Below, piece by piece: positions 47,961 through 58,790 of a DNA stretch of 64,000 bases. The translations under genes and the position numbers were made by a program. The stretch lies in assembly GCF_049634645.1 (NCBI RefSeq), contig NC_134712.1:67305791-67369790 (forward strand), in the 5' to 3' direction. Position 1 is the first letter of the stretch, and each line of letters starts with the position of its first letter. The notes under the pieces were generated by a model. It had not been told where the DNA came from. It saw nothing but the letters and a program-made list of their open reading frames with translations, and ran no database searches. The DNA is from Pelodiscus sinensis. Taxonomy: Eukaryota; Chordata; Testudines; Trionychidae.

Positions 47961-49245
47961 GTAATTCAGTGACCATTTCCTTTGCTATGTTTTAATATAA
48001 GAATCACACCGTTTTGACAAAAATGCTTGTCTCATATGTAGACTATAGACTTGATCTACTTGCTTTTTGACCAATGGTCCTTGTCTTTTCAACTATAGAA
48101 GTACAGTGTGAGTGTGAAGATGTTTTACAGTCTTTTTTAAAAGTTATCCTAAGGGTTGTTTGAGTGCATTGTTTTTTATGTCAGACTATGTTGGCCAGTT
48201 CACATCCAAAGGTCTATATTTGCATTAACTCGAAATCTGGTTAGCTTTTTTTTATTATTTTTTTTTATTTTTATTTTTTTTAAAGTGCTGAGACAAAGGT
48301 GAAATTCTGGTCCAGTTGAAGTCCAAAGCATAAGAACGGCCATACTGGGTCAGACCAAAGGTCCATCTAGCCCAGTAGCCTGTCTGCCGACAGTGGCCAG
48401 CAACAGGTGCCCCAGAGAAGGTGGACCGAAGACAATGATCAAGCGACTTGTCTCCTGCCACCCCTCTCCAGCCTCTGGCAAACAGAGGCCAGGGACACCA
48501 TTTCTATCCCCTGGCTAATAGCCTTTTATGGACCCAGCCTCCATGAAATTATCTAGCTTCTCTTTAAACTCTGTTATAGTCCTAGCCTTCACAGCCTCCT
48601 CTGGCAAGGAGTTCCACAGGTTGACTACACGCTGTGTGAAGAAGAACTTGCTTTTATTAGTTTTAAACCTGCTATCCATTAATTTCATTTGGTGTCCTCT
48701 AGTTCTTCTGTTATGGGAACTAATAAATAACTTTTCTTTATCGGCCCTCTCCACACCACTCATGATTTTATAGACCTCTATCATATCCCCTCTCAATCTC
48801 TTTTCTAAACTGAAAAGTCCCAGTGGCTTTAACCTCTCCTCATATGGGACCCGTTCCAAACCTCTAATCATTTTAGTTGCCCTTTTCTGAACCCTTTCCA
48901 AGGCCAAAATACCTTTTTTGAGGTGAGGAGACCACATCTGTACACAGTATTCAAGATGTGGGCGTATCATAGTTTTATACAGGGGCAGTTAGATATTCTG
49001 TGTCTTATTTTTTATCTTTTTCTTAATAATTCCTAGCATCCTATTTGCCTTTTTGACCACCACTGCACACTGTGTGGAAGTTTTCAGAGAACTATCCACG
49101 ATAACTCCAAGATCTCTTTCCTGATTTGTCATAGCCAAATTAGCCCCCATCATACTGTACGTATAGTTGGGGTTATTTTTTCCGATGTGCATTACTTTAC
49201 ACTTATCCACATTAAATTGCATTTGCCATTTTGTTGCCCAATCAC

Positions 49246-50187
49246 TCAGTTTGGCTCCCAGTCTGCTTCTGTCTTGAGTATCCTAAACAGTTTGGTATCA
49301 TCTGCAAACTTTCCTACCTCACTGCTTACCCCTTTCTTCAGATCATTTATGAATAAGTTGAAAAGGATTGGTCCCAGGACTGACCCTTGGGGGACACCAC
49401 TAGTTACCTCTCTCCGTTCTGAAAATTTACCATTTATTCCTACACTTTCTTTCCTGTCTTTTAACCAGTTCTCAATCCAAGAAAGGACCTTCCCTCTTAT
49501 CCCATGGCAATGTAATTTACACAAGAGCCTTTGGTGAGTGACCATGTCAAAGGCTTTCTGAAAATCTAAGTATACTATATCTACTGGATCCCTCTTGTCT
49601 GCATGTTTGTTAATGCCTTCAAGGAATTCTAATAGATTAGTAAGACATGATTTCCCTTTAAAGAAACCATGTTGACTTTTGTCCAACAAATTATGTTCTT
49701 CTACATGCCTCACAATTTTATTCTTTACTATTGTTTCGACTGATTTGCCCGGTATTGAAATTAGATTTACTAGTCTGTAATTGCCAGGATCGCCTCTAGA
49801 GCCCTTTTTAAATATTGGTGTCACGTTGGCTACCTTCCAGTCATTAGGTACGGAAGCCGATTTAAAGGATAGGTTACAAACCACCAATAATAGTTCAGCA
49901 GTTTCAGTTTTCCTTTTGAGTTCTTTTAGAACCCTTGGATGAATGCCATCCGGTCCCGGAGATTTGTTAACATTAAGTTTTTCTATTTGTTCCAAAACCT
50001 CCTCTAATGACACTTTAATCCAGGACAGTTCCTCAGATTCATCACCCACAAGGAATGGTGCAGATTTGGGAATCTCCCTAATGTCCTCAGCCGTGAAGAC
50101 TGAAGCAAAGAAATCATTTAGTTTATCCGCAATGGCTTTATTGTCCTTGATTGCTCCTTTTATATCTCGATCGTCTAGGGGACCCAC
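49246..50187 (-). pseudogene. CR1 ORF2 reverse transcriptase core, 313 codons open
   Basis: In order: N-K-S-P-G-P-D-G-I-H-P-R-V near the N-terminal third, I-V-Y-L-D-F-Q-K-A-F-D, then S-G-V-P-Q-G-S-V-L-G-P, and F-A-D-D-T-K as the catalytic box near the end. These are the standard blocks of a non-LTR reverse transcriptase. Neighbouring frames at 48515-48970 (C-terminal region), 48989-49222 and 50222-50791 (endonuclease linker) continue the protein after frame changes. The intact core suggests moderate age, but the full enzyme is not encoded. Confidence 0.85.
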
Positions 50188-50221
50188 AGGTTTTTTAGCA
50201 GGCTTCCTGCTTCTAATATAC

Positions 50222-50791
50222 TTAAAGCATTTTGTTATTTCTTTTTGAGTTTTTGGCTAGCTGTTCCTCAAAATCTTTTTTTGCTTTTCTGATTACATTT
50301 TTACACTTGATTTGACAGTGTTTATGTTCCTTTCTATTTATTTCACTAGGATTGGACTTCCTCTTCTTAAAAGATGCCTTTTTGTCCCTCACTGCTTCTT
50401 TTACATGGTGGTTAAGCCACTGTGATTCTTTTTTAGGTCTCTTGCTATGTTTTTTAATTTGGGGTATACATTTAAGTTGGGCCTCTATTATGGTGTCTTT
50501 AAAAAGTTTCCATGCAGCTTGCAGGGATTTGGCTCTAGTCATTGTGCCTTTTAATTCCTGTTTAACTAACCTCCTCATTTTTGTGTAATTCCCCTTTTTG
50601 AAATTAAATGCCAGAGTGCTGAATTGCTGAGGTGTTCTTCCCACTACAGAAATGTTAAATGTTATTATATTATGGTCACTATTCCCAAGCGGTCCTGTAA
50701 CTGTTATCTCCTGGACCTGATCCTGCGCTCCACTCAGGACTGAATCGAGAATTGCCTCTCCCCTTGTGGTTTCCTGTACCAGCTCCTCCAA
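50222..50791 (-). pseudogene. CR1 ORF2 endonuclease-to-RT linker fragment
   Basis: A 189-codon frame with T-R-G-E-A-I-L-D-S-V-L and S-D-H-N, matching the C-terminal end of an APE-type endonuclease, followed by a Lys-rich linker. It precedes the reverse-transcriptase frame in the - direction and is separated from it by a frame change. Confidence 0.75.
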
Positions 50792-51865
50792 GAAGCAGTC
50801 TTTTAAGCCATTGAGAAATTTTATCTCTGCCTCTCTTCCTGAAGTGACATGTATCCAGTCAATATGGGGATAATTATAATAATGGGGGATTTTAGAGTTC
50901 TTATTTTGGTAGCCTCTCTAATCTCCCTCAGCATTTCAATGTCAGTATCACTGTCCTGGTCAGGTGGTCGGTAATATATCCCTACTGCTAATTTCTTATT
51001 ATTGGAGCATGGAATTACTATCTATAGGGATTCTATTGAACATGTTGATTCATTTAATATTTTTATTTTATTTGATTCTACATTATCTTTCACATACAGT
51101 GCCACTCCGCCACCCACCTGACCTGCTCTAGCCTTCCGATATATTTTATATCCTGGTATGATTGTGTCCCACAGATTTTCCTCATTCTACCAGGTTTCAG
51201 TGATGCCTATTATGTCAATCTCCTCCTTTAATACGAGGTACTCTAGTTCACCCATCTTATCAGTCAGACTCCTAGCATTTGTTGTAGAAGCACTTTAAAA
51301 ATTTGCCACTGCTTATTTGTCTGACCTTCCCTGATTCATTGGATTCCTTTATATGCGGTTGTTTGTCTGCTCTGGCTCATGGTTTGTCCTCTCCCCTCCT
51401 CTCTTTCTGACTATAGCTTAGAGAATCTCTATCAATAGATTCTCCTCTAAGAGAAGTCTCCATCCGATTTACGTGCATCTCCACACTAATCAGCTTTCCC
51501 CCATCTCTTAGTTTTTTTTAATGTTTGGTGCCAGCAAAACTCCCATCGAGTTCAGTGGGGCCAGGATTTCACCCAAAATACCTTAATGTGCTGTACCTGC
51601 TCCAAAACATCTTTGATTATAAAACAAACAAAAAAACTTTGGTATTTTCTTTAAAAATTATTTTCTCTTCCCTATTGTATAAAAGGAAAACACAGCAAAA
51701 ATCTCCACTGCTGCCAAATGCACAAAGTATGAAAACTAACAAAACTGAATTTTTAATGCTTTCTTTCAGGTATTGTTATTTTAGCTGTTACATGTAGTAA
51801 TATTTTCAGTCGGAAGTGTAATTTAATAAAATAAAATATTTAGCACCTATTTATCATTTTTATCA

Positions 51866-51960
51866 ATAGATCTCAGAGCTTTTCAGACAGAAAGTAAGCA
51901 TCATTATCTCCAGTTTACTGATGGGGGATACTAGGGCAGAGGGTTGAAGTGACATCCCCT
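51866..51960 (+). mobile_element. MIR-like SINE remnant
   Basis: ATTATCTCCAGTTTACTGATGGGGGA followed by GGTTGAAGTGACAT is a degenerate version of a widespread amniote SINE/L2-type core. By-eye match only. Confidence 0.4.
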
Positions 51961-52893
51961 CTATAGTTGAAGTTGCTGTCCCTCTGTAGACAACTTTTTA
52001 TTGAAATGTTTGAACTAATGACTAGTATGCGTGTTAGTACTTAATTAACAGTTCTCACTTATGAAGTTTCCATATGGAAGCTGCATAGCTTCATCATAAG
52101 CAACAACAAAACATTTTTTAAAAATGTGTATAATTAAAATATATCAATAGGTAGCATAATTGGATGTTTTCTAAATTAATAGGAATATCATGTTTTACTG
52201 AGTAAATATTCTTTATATAGATATATTTAAGTGGAAGATTACAGATTTATATAAATACACTCTGCTAATAATTATGAATACTGGAGACCGTGAGAATTAT
52301 CATGATCTTGGACTTGCTGCATTCAGTCTGGACTAGTGCCAAAGAAAGCTCTGCTAGGTTAACTTAATAATAGAGTTGTGTGCTCATTTCTCCTATTTTT
52401 CAGACACCAATAAAACATCTTTAACAATACCTAGCAGAGAGAGATGTGTAGTTATCTGCTCAGTAATCTGATGGTTAGATATAGAATGTGACTAGGCAGC
52501 TGAGGATTTTCAATTATGATCATGCAAACAAAGATGAAACTGTACTAAATCTTTCTAAATCTCGCCCTGCTCTCTTAGTTAGTGTACATTAATATTAAAT
52601 GTAAATAATTTGAATATTTGAACTTTGAAAAAAAAGTTACCAGAAGGGCATTGTTAATAAAGCATAAATACATGCTAACACTTTTACTTTTTTCAGAGCA
52701 TAACAAAATGGAAATGTATATAAAATTCAGCTTTGGCAGGAGAACATTTGAAGCAAATTAAAATGGCAATGTTGTAAACTATTTCAAATTGAAGAATGGT
52801 GGGTGTAAAAAAACAACAAAAAAAAGCAAATGAAACCATTTATTTAACTGCTGAACTTTGTCTTAATATTTTTGTTGGTTTTTTTTCATTCAG

Positions 52894-53017
52894 CTAACAC
52901 AAATTCTGCGAACAGGACAGAACACTTGGGAAAGTAAAAACATTCTTGCTGTTTCATTTGCTCCACTAATACAACCCAACAGGAATGACAACAGCAAACG
53001 TGATACCGTGGGACTGC
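52894..53017 (+). CDS. PCMTD1: PCMTD1 coding exon 4 (residues 195-235 plus first base of 236)
   Basis: A T-rich tract and CAG acceptor (52891-52893) lead into codons L-T-Q-I-L-R-T-G-Q-N-T-W-E. The exon ends with the first base of a Pro codon before donor GTGAGT (53018). It completes the methyltransferase-like core (L-A-V-S-F-A-P-L). Several substitutions relative to mammals, as I recall them, sit in the N-R-N-D-N-S-K-R-D-T stretch, a polar linker that is probably less constrained. Confidence 0.94.
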
Positions 53018-53125
53018 GTGAGTATCATCTGGTTGTGGCTTTTTGGCACATCTAGTTTGTTGTAACTGAGCTGGTATTCCTGCACATAGTGCAACAGAAA
53101 AGCTGTGAGTCTCTCTGGTTCTGAT

Positions 53126-54283
53126 CTGGGATGTAAGTGACTAATCAGTGATCCGATAAGCATTAACTTATCAGATAGTTGAGTAGTGACTTGACTAGTT
53201 GCTCCCCTGCCCCCCCTTGATTCCTCTATCAGAGAGAGGCAGGGAGGTGGGGAAGCAGGAGCTGGTGTTGGGGGAAGACAGCAGCACCATGTCCCTGGGG
53301 GGTAGACAGGGGCACAGCGGGGAAGTGGTGCGAGCAGGGACTGAAGAAGCCATTTCCACTACAGCAGCTTCAGACTTTGAAATGCACAAGCCCCTACTGG
53401 GCTCTTTTCTGTTTCAAAGGCTCAAACAGCTGCAATGGGAACTGGCATCAGCAGAGGTCTGCTTGAGTCCCTGCTGGCCCTGTTCTCCCTGTGATACCCT
53501 CCCCTTGCTGCCCCAGTAAAAGGCAAGGGGCAGGAACAGGACTTGGTCCTGAGGGGAGCCGGCTTGAAAGCCAATTCTCCCCAGCACTTTCTCTGGGGTG
53601 CTGCCTGCTGCCTCTATCAGTGGTAGAAGGGGAGGATAGGGGAGGCTGCTGAAAAGCAGCCCCTGTCTGCAAGGTTCCCAGTGGGAAGCTGGGCCCCACC
53701 CTGAGGACAGGGGCTACTGCTGCCATGCAGCCCCTGTTAGTTGCAGCCAGGGCTGGCCTTGGGCAGGGGCTACTCCCGGCAGCAGCCCCTGTATGCAGCC
53801 AGCCCTGCCTGCTGCGAACAGGGTCTGGTGCCAGAGCAGCCTCTGTTTGTGGCAGCCAGACTTCTCCATTGCAAACAGAGGCTACTCCGGCATCAGCCCC
53901 TTGCCCAAGAGCAGCCCTAGCCACCGTGAACAGAGGCTGCTCCAGCACCAGCCCCTGTTTGTGGCAGGACAGGGCTGTCCGCCGCAAACAGGGACTGCTG
54001 GACTCAATGGGAGCCAGGATCCTAGTATTCCTGGCTCATGCTGATCTCTGCACCTTTGCATTTTAAATGTAGTAAGAGCCTGAATGTTCTTACTACATTT
54101 AAAATGCAGCGCTGCAGTGGGTGTGACTTCCAGAGCCAACATGGGATGGGACTGCTCAGTCCCAACTTGAGCCTGCTCCTTGATCTACCTTCTCTGGGGG
54201 TCTGCCGAGTGGTCCTGTCGACTAATCGTATAGTCGATACAAATTGTACCGACTATATGATAAGCCTGATTTTAACAGTCTTA
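53126..54283. mobile_element. hAT-like nonautonomous element with exact 8-bp duplication
   Basis: GTTCTGAT occurs at 53118-53125 and again at 54284-54291. Both ends carry runs related to GACTAATC and GATAAGC (left 53138-53200, right 54218-54275) in opposite orientation. The inside is GC-rich with repeats of CAGCCCCTGTTTG and an inverted copy, plus the exact inverted pair around 54050-54105 (GCATTTTAAATGTAGTAAGA). Confidence 0.6.
54047..54108. repeat. Inverted repeat with ACATTTAAAATGCA arms
   Basis: TGCATTTTAAATGTAGTAAGA is followed a few bases later by TCTTACTACATTTAAAATGCA, a perfect stem of about 21 bases around GCCTGAATGT. Confidence 0.85.
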
Positions 54284-54883
54284 GTTCTGATATATAAAAT
54301 TTCTTGTTTGTGTTCAGCATCACTAAGTCACAAATCTTTCTGAATCCAATAAAGTTTATTTTTTATATTTTAAATTAAAGCCATACAGCAAGTTTCCTGT
54401 TGGGCCTCCCTCCTTTTTCTTGTGGACAGCCTGCAAATCTTCTTCTTGACGTCACCACTAGTCAGCCAAGTTCACTTTGACTAAGCACAAATAAGCACAC
54501 ACTGTTTGTATTTGAAGTTGCAGTGAATGGTGAATGTATACCCTGTGTGTGTCTTTCTGGTAGCAGTGAAACATTGTATAAATTGGATTTCTCCCCCAAG
54601 TGGAAGGGCCTCCCTGAAGTTTGTGTTTTGAGAAGGTGGACAGACTATTTCAGGAACATGGACATACTTAATGAACATTAAATTGGATTGGGATTTTCTT
54701 TCTAATTCCAACACTTTGGCCCAGATTTTTTAAAGTTATTTAGATGTGTAAAGATTCTTATAAGTTCCTAGTGTTATTTTCAAAAGTGCCCAGTTAACCC
54801 TTCTCTGCTCAGCCATTTTTACACACTTTACTTTATCTTTTTTACCAGAGTGCTCAGTCGAATTCAGTCACATTACCTAGATC

Positions 54884-55669
54884 CAGGGATGGGGAACCTT
54901 TTTTGGGTTGGGGGCTGATGATCCACAAAAAAATCAGTTGGGGGCCAACTCACAAAAGTGAGAAGCCAAAGGAAATAAAAACCTATCTCACTGACATGAC
55001 CCCTGACTGAGAAGCAAAAAGACACTCCCCATATTCCTCTAACCCACCAGAGCCTAGCGGGAGCCTAGGCTAGTAGATTTTGTGGGCCCCACAGCCTCTG
55101 GGATAGGGCCCCAAAATGAGGGGTTCAGTATGTAGGAGGGGGTTGCCGTGTGTGTGGGTCTGGGATGGTGGGAAGGGTGCAGAAGTGGCCTGGAGATGGA
55201 AGGGAGTGCAGGAGTGTCTGGGCAGGAGGGGAACACTTACCTGGAACAACTCCCTGGGGACATGGCTCCACATTCCCTAGCGCTCCCAAGCACTGCTCTC
55301 CACTGCTCCTATTATCCATGATTACAGCCAATCGAAGTGACAGGGGAAAAGCCTCTAGCCAGTTCTTTGCTGCACTGCCATTCCATTTCCTTGGGGAGAG
55401 GAGAAGGTGTGGCAGCACGCAGAATCTCTTCTTCCCCCTGTGAGGCAGTGCCAATGGGTCAGATCCAGCCTCTGGCTGGCCTGACTGGCCCATGAGGCTC
55501 AGGTTCTCTTCTCCTTACACCAGCTTTCCTCTGGGGAAGTGGGGAAGGGACACAGGCTCCCTGTTGCGGGGGAAGGGGGAAGAGGGAGGAAGCCCTCAGC
55601 CTAGGAAGTGGGATCCAGGCAAGCCTGGGGCCAGATTCGGCCCTCAAGTCTTTGGTTCCCCACCCCTGC
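54884..55669. mobile_element. hAT-like nonautonomous element
   Basis: Left CAGGGATGGGGAACC and right GGTTCCCCACCCCTG are a clear terminal inverted repeat. Flanks CCTAGATC (54876-54883) and CCTGGATG (55670-55677) fit an aged 8-bp duplication. Open frames inside are not coding. Confidence 0.75.
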
Positions 55670-55686
55670 CCTGGATGGTAAGGCTT

Positions 55687-56658
55687 TGTGACGGACCGGG
55701 CCGGGTCTGGGCACAGCTGAGGGTGTCTGCTCAGGGTGAATTGCTCAAATTCGGGGCTCCTTACAGCCCCCAGACTGGAAACCTTCCCAAATAGGCCACA
55801 AACCAGTCCCACACAGCGCTTCAGCTGCCTGCCTGAAGCCTCACAAACAGAACCCCTCCGACACCCCAGCAATATCTGTGCCACAGATAGCCCTGGGTCT
55901 CATACACAGGTGAGAGGTCTTAGAGCCCAATCTCACCTATCCCGAACAAGTTCTGTCCAGTTCCAAGAAACCAGTCTCAGATCCCAGGTCAATTTACCCT
56001 CTGGACCTTGCCCACAAATCATGCTGAGCGAATCCTGTAGAATCTAACATCTAAAGGTTTATTACTACCAGAAAGAGAAGCATGAGAGTAAGGTTGTTAA
56101 AGTATCATACATTACATGCATTGAATCTCCCAGTTCTCGATGCAGGCTTCTAGCAGAGATGTTATAACTGCTGGCTTAAAAGTCTTTGATGTACATCCTA
56201 TGTCAGGACAGGTCCACAGTTCTTTCCGGCTCTTTGATCCCTGTACTGCTGCTTCTGGGATGAAGAGCTGAGCTGACTACCAAGGTGGAGTCATCCACAT
56301 GGCATATTTATACCTTCTTCCCCATCTCTTCTTGGCAGGTCACCTGGCCAGCGGCCTATCCCTGTGTTTCCTGCTGGTAGCCCTTTGGTATCACTCCCCA
56401 TTCTTGAGGTGTATCCTTGGCCTGTGGAGGGCTATTGTTCCATAGAGACTTGCTCATTAGCATGTCCATAGGCCAAGCTCTGCTCATTGCTCAACCACAT
56501 ACAGAGAAACATTCAGTACCCATACAAAGTACATGCTTATAACTTCTCACACAGACATTATACAATTACATGAATAGCATATATAGAATCAGAAGGAAGT
56601 AAGCAGATTCTATTCAACACCTCACATGGCCCCCATTGTCCCACATTTGGGGCCAACA
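55687..56658 (-). mobile_element. Solo LTR of an endogenous-retrovirus-like element, antisense
   Basis: On the - strand it begins TGTTGGCC at 56658 and ends GTCACA at 55687. A TATAAATA box lies near 56305-56312, and AATAAA precedes CCTTTAGATGTTAGATTC near 56050-56065, as in many reptile LTRs. A purine-rich stretch (56662-56682 in reverse) sits just before the 5' end, like a polypurine tract. No coding region is attached. The target duplication is unclear. Confidence 0.65.
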
Positions 56659-57679
56659 CCTTCCTCCCCCCTCCCCGCATGGGTGCAGCAGTGATCTGTC
56701 TGTTTCCCTAAAATTCAGTAACGTGACAGGCTCTTTCTGCAACTCTGCTTCAGTTCTCATAATATAAATACATTTTGTTCAAATCCTCTTTCCTGCCTAG
56801 AGGTACAGGAAGAGAGGAAAGCTTCTTCTCATTTTCCAGATACTTTTAAAGGAAGCAGTGTCATGAGCAGAAAAGATTTTTTTTTTTTTAAATAGACTTA
56901 AAAAAATTGCAATTTATAGTTACCAATTTTTAAACAAGTGGTGTTTGCCCAATATAATTTTGAGTCACAGTAAATAAAATCAGTACAGAGCAACATTTGA
57001 ACATTTTTAAAAATATATATATTTCCATAAAAAGGCATCGTTTTAAATTTTAAGTTGCTCGATTTATAAAAGGAGCAAGAGAAGAGACATAATCAATGAA
57101 TGGGACAGGTAGTTACTGATAAGTATGTTTTATATATTATTATGGAAAACACATGCTACAAGAGGAGAGCTTGATGTGCCCGTTCGGATACAGTGAGAGT
57201 ATGTAGATAAGCTGCACTTATCTAAGCCAATTTGGAAGGTGAGAAAAGTGATACTCTGACTGGCTCTCAAATTGCAAGTGGCTCTTTGCAGCACATTATA
57301 GTAAAACAGTGTGTAATTTAATTAACAACCAATCAGGATGCCTTTACAATCTTATTAATGAATTAAGTTACCAACTTACATTAAGTTATTTATTTGCTGT
57401 ATAAAATATTTTCCCCTCTTGTTCACAGTGTGTTGTGGCTCTTTGGGGGTAACATTGACTACTAATTTGGCTCAGGTCTGAGTATGTCTAGCTTTATTCT
57501 TCCTTACAATGAAGTAAGGTTGTTTTTCTGGCTTAAAGATCATGAGAATGGAATAGTAACTAGTACTCTTATACAATATAACGCTTCCCATCTTTCAAAA
57601 CCCTTTGTAAAAGACCCCAGTCTTACTGGGATAACATCTGGTGGTATATGTAAGATAAAATATATAGCTTTGAGATGAA

Positions 57680-58790
57680 CATAGATGAACCATTTGGTAA
57701 TAGGGACCATAACTTGTGGTCAAGATGCCTGAGCCGCCCTACTCTCACTGTGTTCCACAATGATAAAGTTTCCTTATGGCTACACCCTAAATTCCTCCTA
57801 AAATGTCAGAGTTCCACCTATATCAGTGCCTATGTTCAGCCCCAAGCCATATGCCTCCCATGTGGACAGAGTCCTTCAACATCACCTGTGCACTGCATTC
57901 TACAGTCTTCTAGCCTGTTTCGTTTGCACAGTACCAAAACTATTTGTAGCAGTTGTTGACTGATCCTAGAGTGAATCCCTATCCTCCCAATGAATCTCCA
58001 ATTAGATCTCCGGGTGCAGCTGCAAATGCTCCATGTTATCCAATATACCTCCTACCTGATGGAGTCACAGCACACTCTATGCTAGTGAGTGCAGGCAGCC
58101 ACTTTGGGCTGCCTAGCGGAGGTTTCATGGCAACATGATGCTCCATCCACATATTCACATCCCATAATGTCATCATCCAAGCATTGGCTATAGATGGCAC
58201 TGTGGGCCCTGCTGTACTACAAATTCTACTTCCTGTCACATACACCTCTATGTTGATCACTGCTTTCTACTCACCCACATTTGGAATATATACTGGAACC
58301 ATCACTCAAAGAAGAGGAGGTAAACTATCTGTAATTGCAGCCTCTTTAAGATGTGTAGTACCTATTTGTATTCCATTACCCACCCGCCATCCCCTCTTGC
58401 TTGCTGAACTATTTAGTGGTAAGGAAGACACAGGAGAAGCACTAATCTGTATAACCCTTGCCTATGAGCACGAGGGTTGAACATGCAAATCAAAAGAGGC
58501 TGCTAAGAAAACTTTCCAGTGCGTGGAACGTGTACACAAGAACGTTTGGAATACTAACAGGGACCAGTGATAGAAATGTAGCCGTGTTAGTCTGGTGTAG
58601 CTGAAACAAAATACAGGACTATGTAGCACTTTAATGTAGCTCATCATCTAATAAACCATCTTGTTAGTCTTTAAAGTGCTACTTAGTCCTGTATTTTGTT
58701 AACAGGGACCACACATCAAAAAGAACCTCCAGTTAATGGTAAATAACTTCCTCCTTTCAAATGTCTATAGAAGAAATACCTTTAAGTGAA
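57680..58790 (+). mobile_element. Decayed DIRS 3' fragment (recombinase end and terminal repeat)
   Basis: Starts in recombinase-type sequence (L-W-L-H-P-K-F-L-L-K near 57775-57810). It reaches a terminal region whose last bases, GGGACCACACATCAAAAAGAACCTCCAGTTAATGG, parallel the right end of the DIRS at 23632. The frames are broken; the active-site residues could not be read with confidence. It is interrupted at 58567-58699. Confidence 0.65.
58567..58699. repeat. Fold-back copy of the 'GTAGCACTTTA' repeat with 12-bp target duplication
   Basis: TAACAGGGACCA lies at 58555-58566 and again at 58700-58711. The insert holds AACAAAATACAGGACTATGTAGCACTTTA and, farther on, its near reverse complement, so it folds on itself. 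It begins with GTAGCCGTGTTAGTCTG, as other family members do. Confidence 0.75.

Larger units (their letters stand above)
48317..51505 (-). mobile_element. Long antisense CR1 LINE (about 3.2 kb)
   Basis: On the - strand it runs from endonuclease-side sequence near 51500, through the reverse transcriptase, to a 3' UTR ending near 48330 (reverse of ACGGCCATACTGGGTCAGACC). It is the most complete LINE in the window, though several frameshifts break the polyprotein. The 5' end is approximate. Confidence 0.85.
47961..52893 (+). other. PCMTD1: PCMTD1 intron after coding exon 3
   Basis: A 4.9-kb GT-AG intron dominated by a 3.2-kb antisense CR1 LINE. T-rich sequence at 48246-48282 flanks it. The remainder, 51506-52893, is AT-rich with one MIR-like remnant near 51866. 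Confidence 0.9.

Noticed and set aside
53448..54066. 179-codon frame with repeated peptide units
   Set aside because: It is translation of the short GC-rich repeats inside the hAT-like element.
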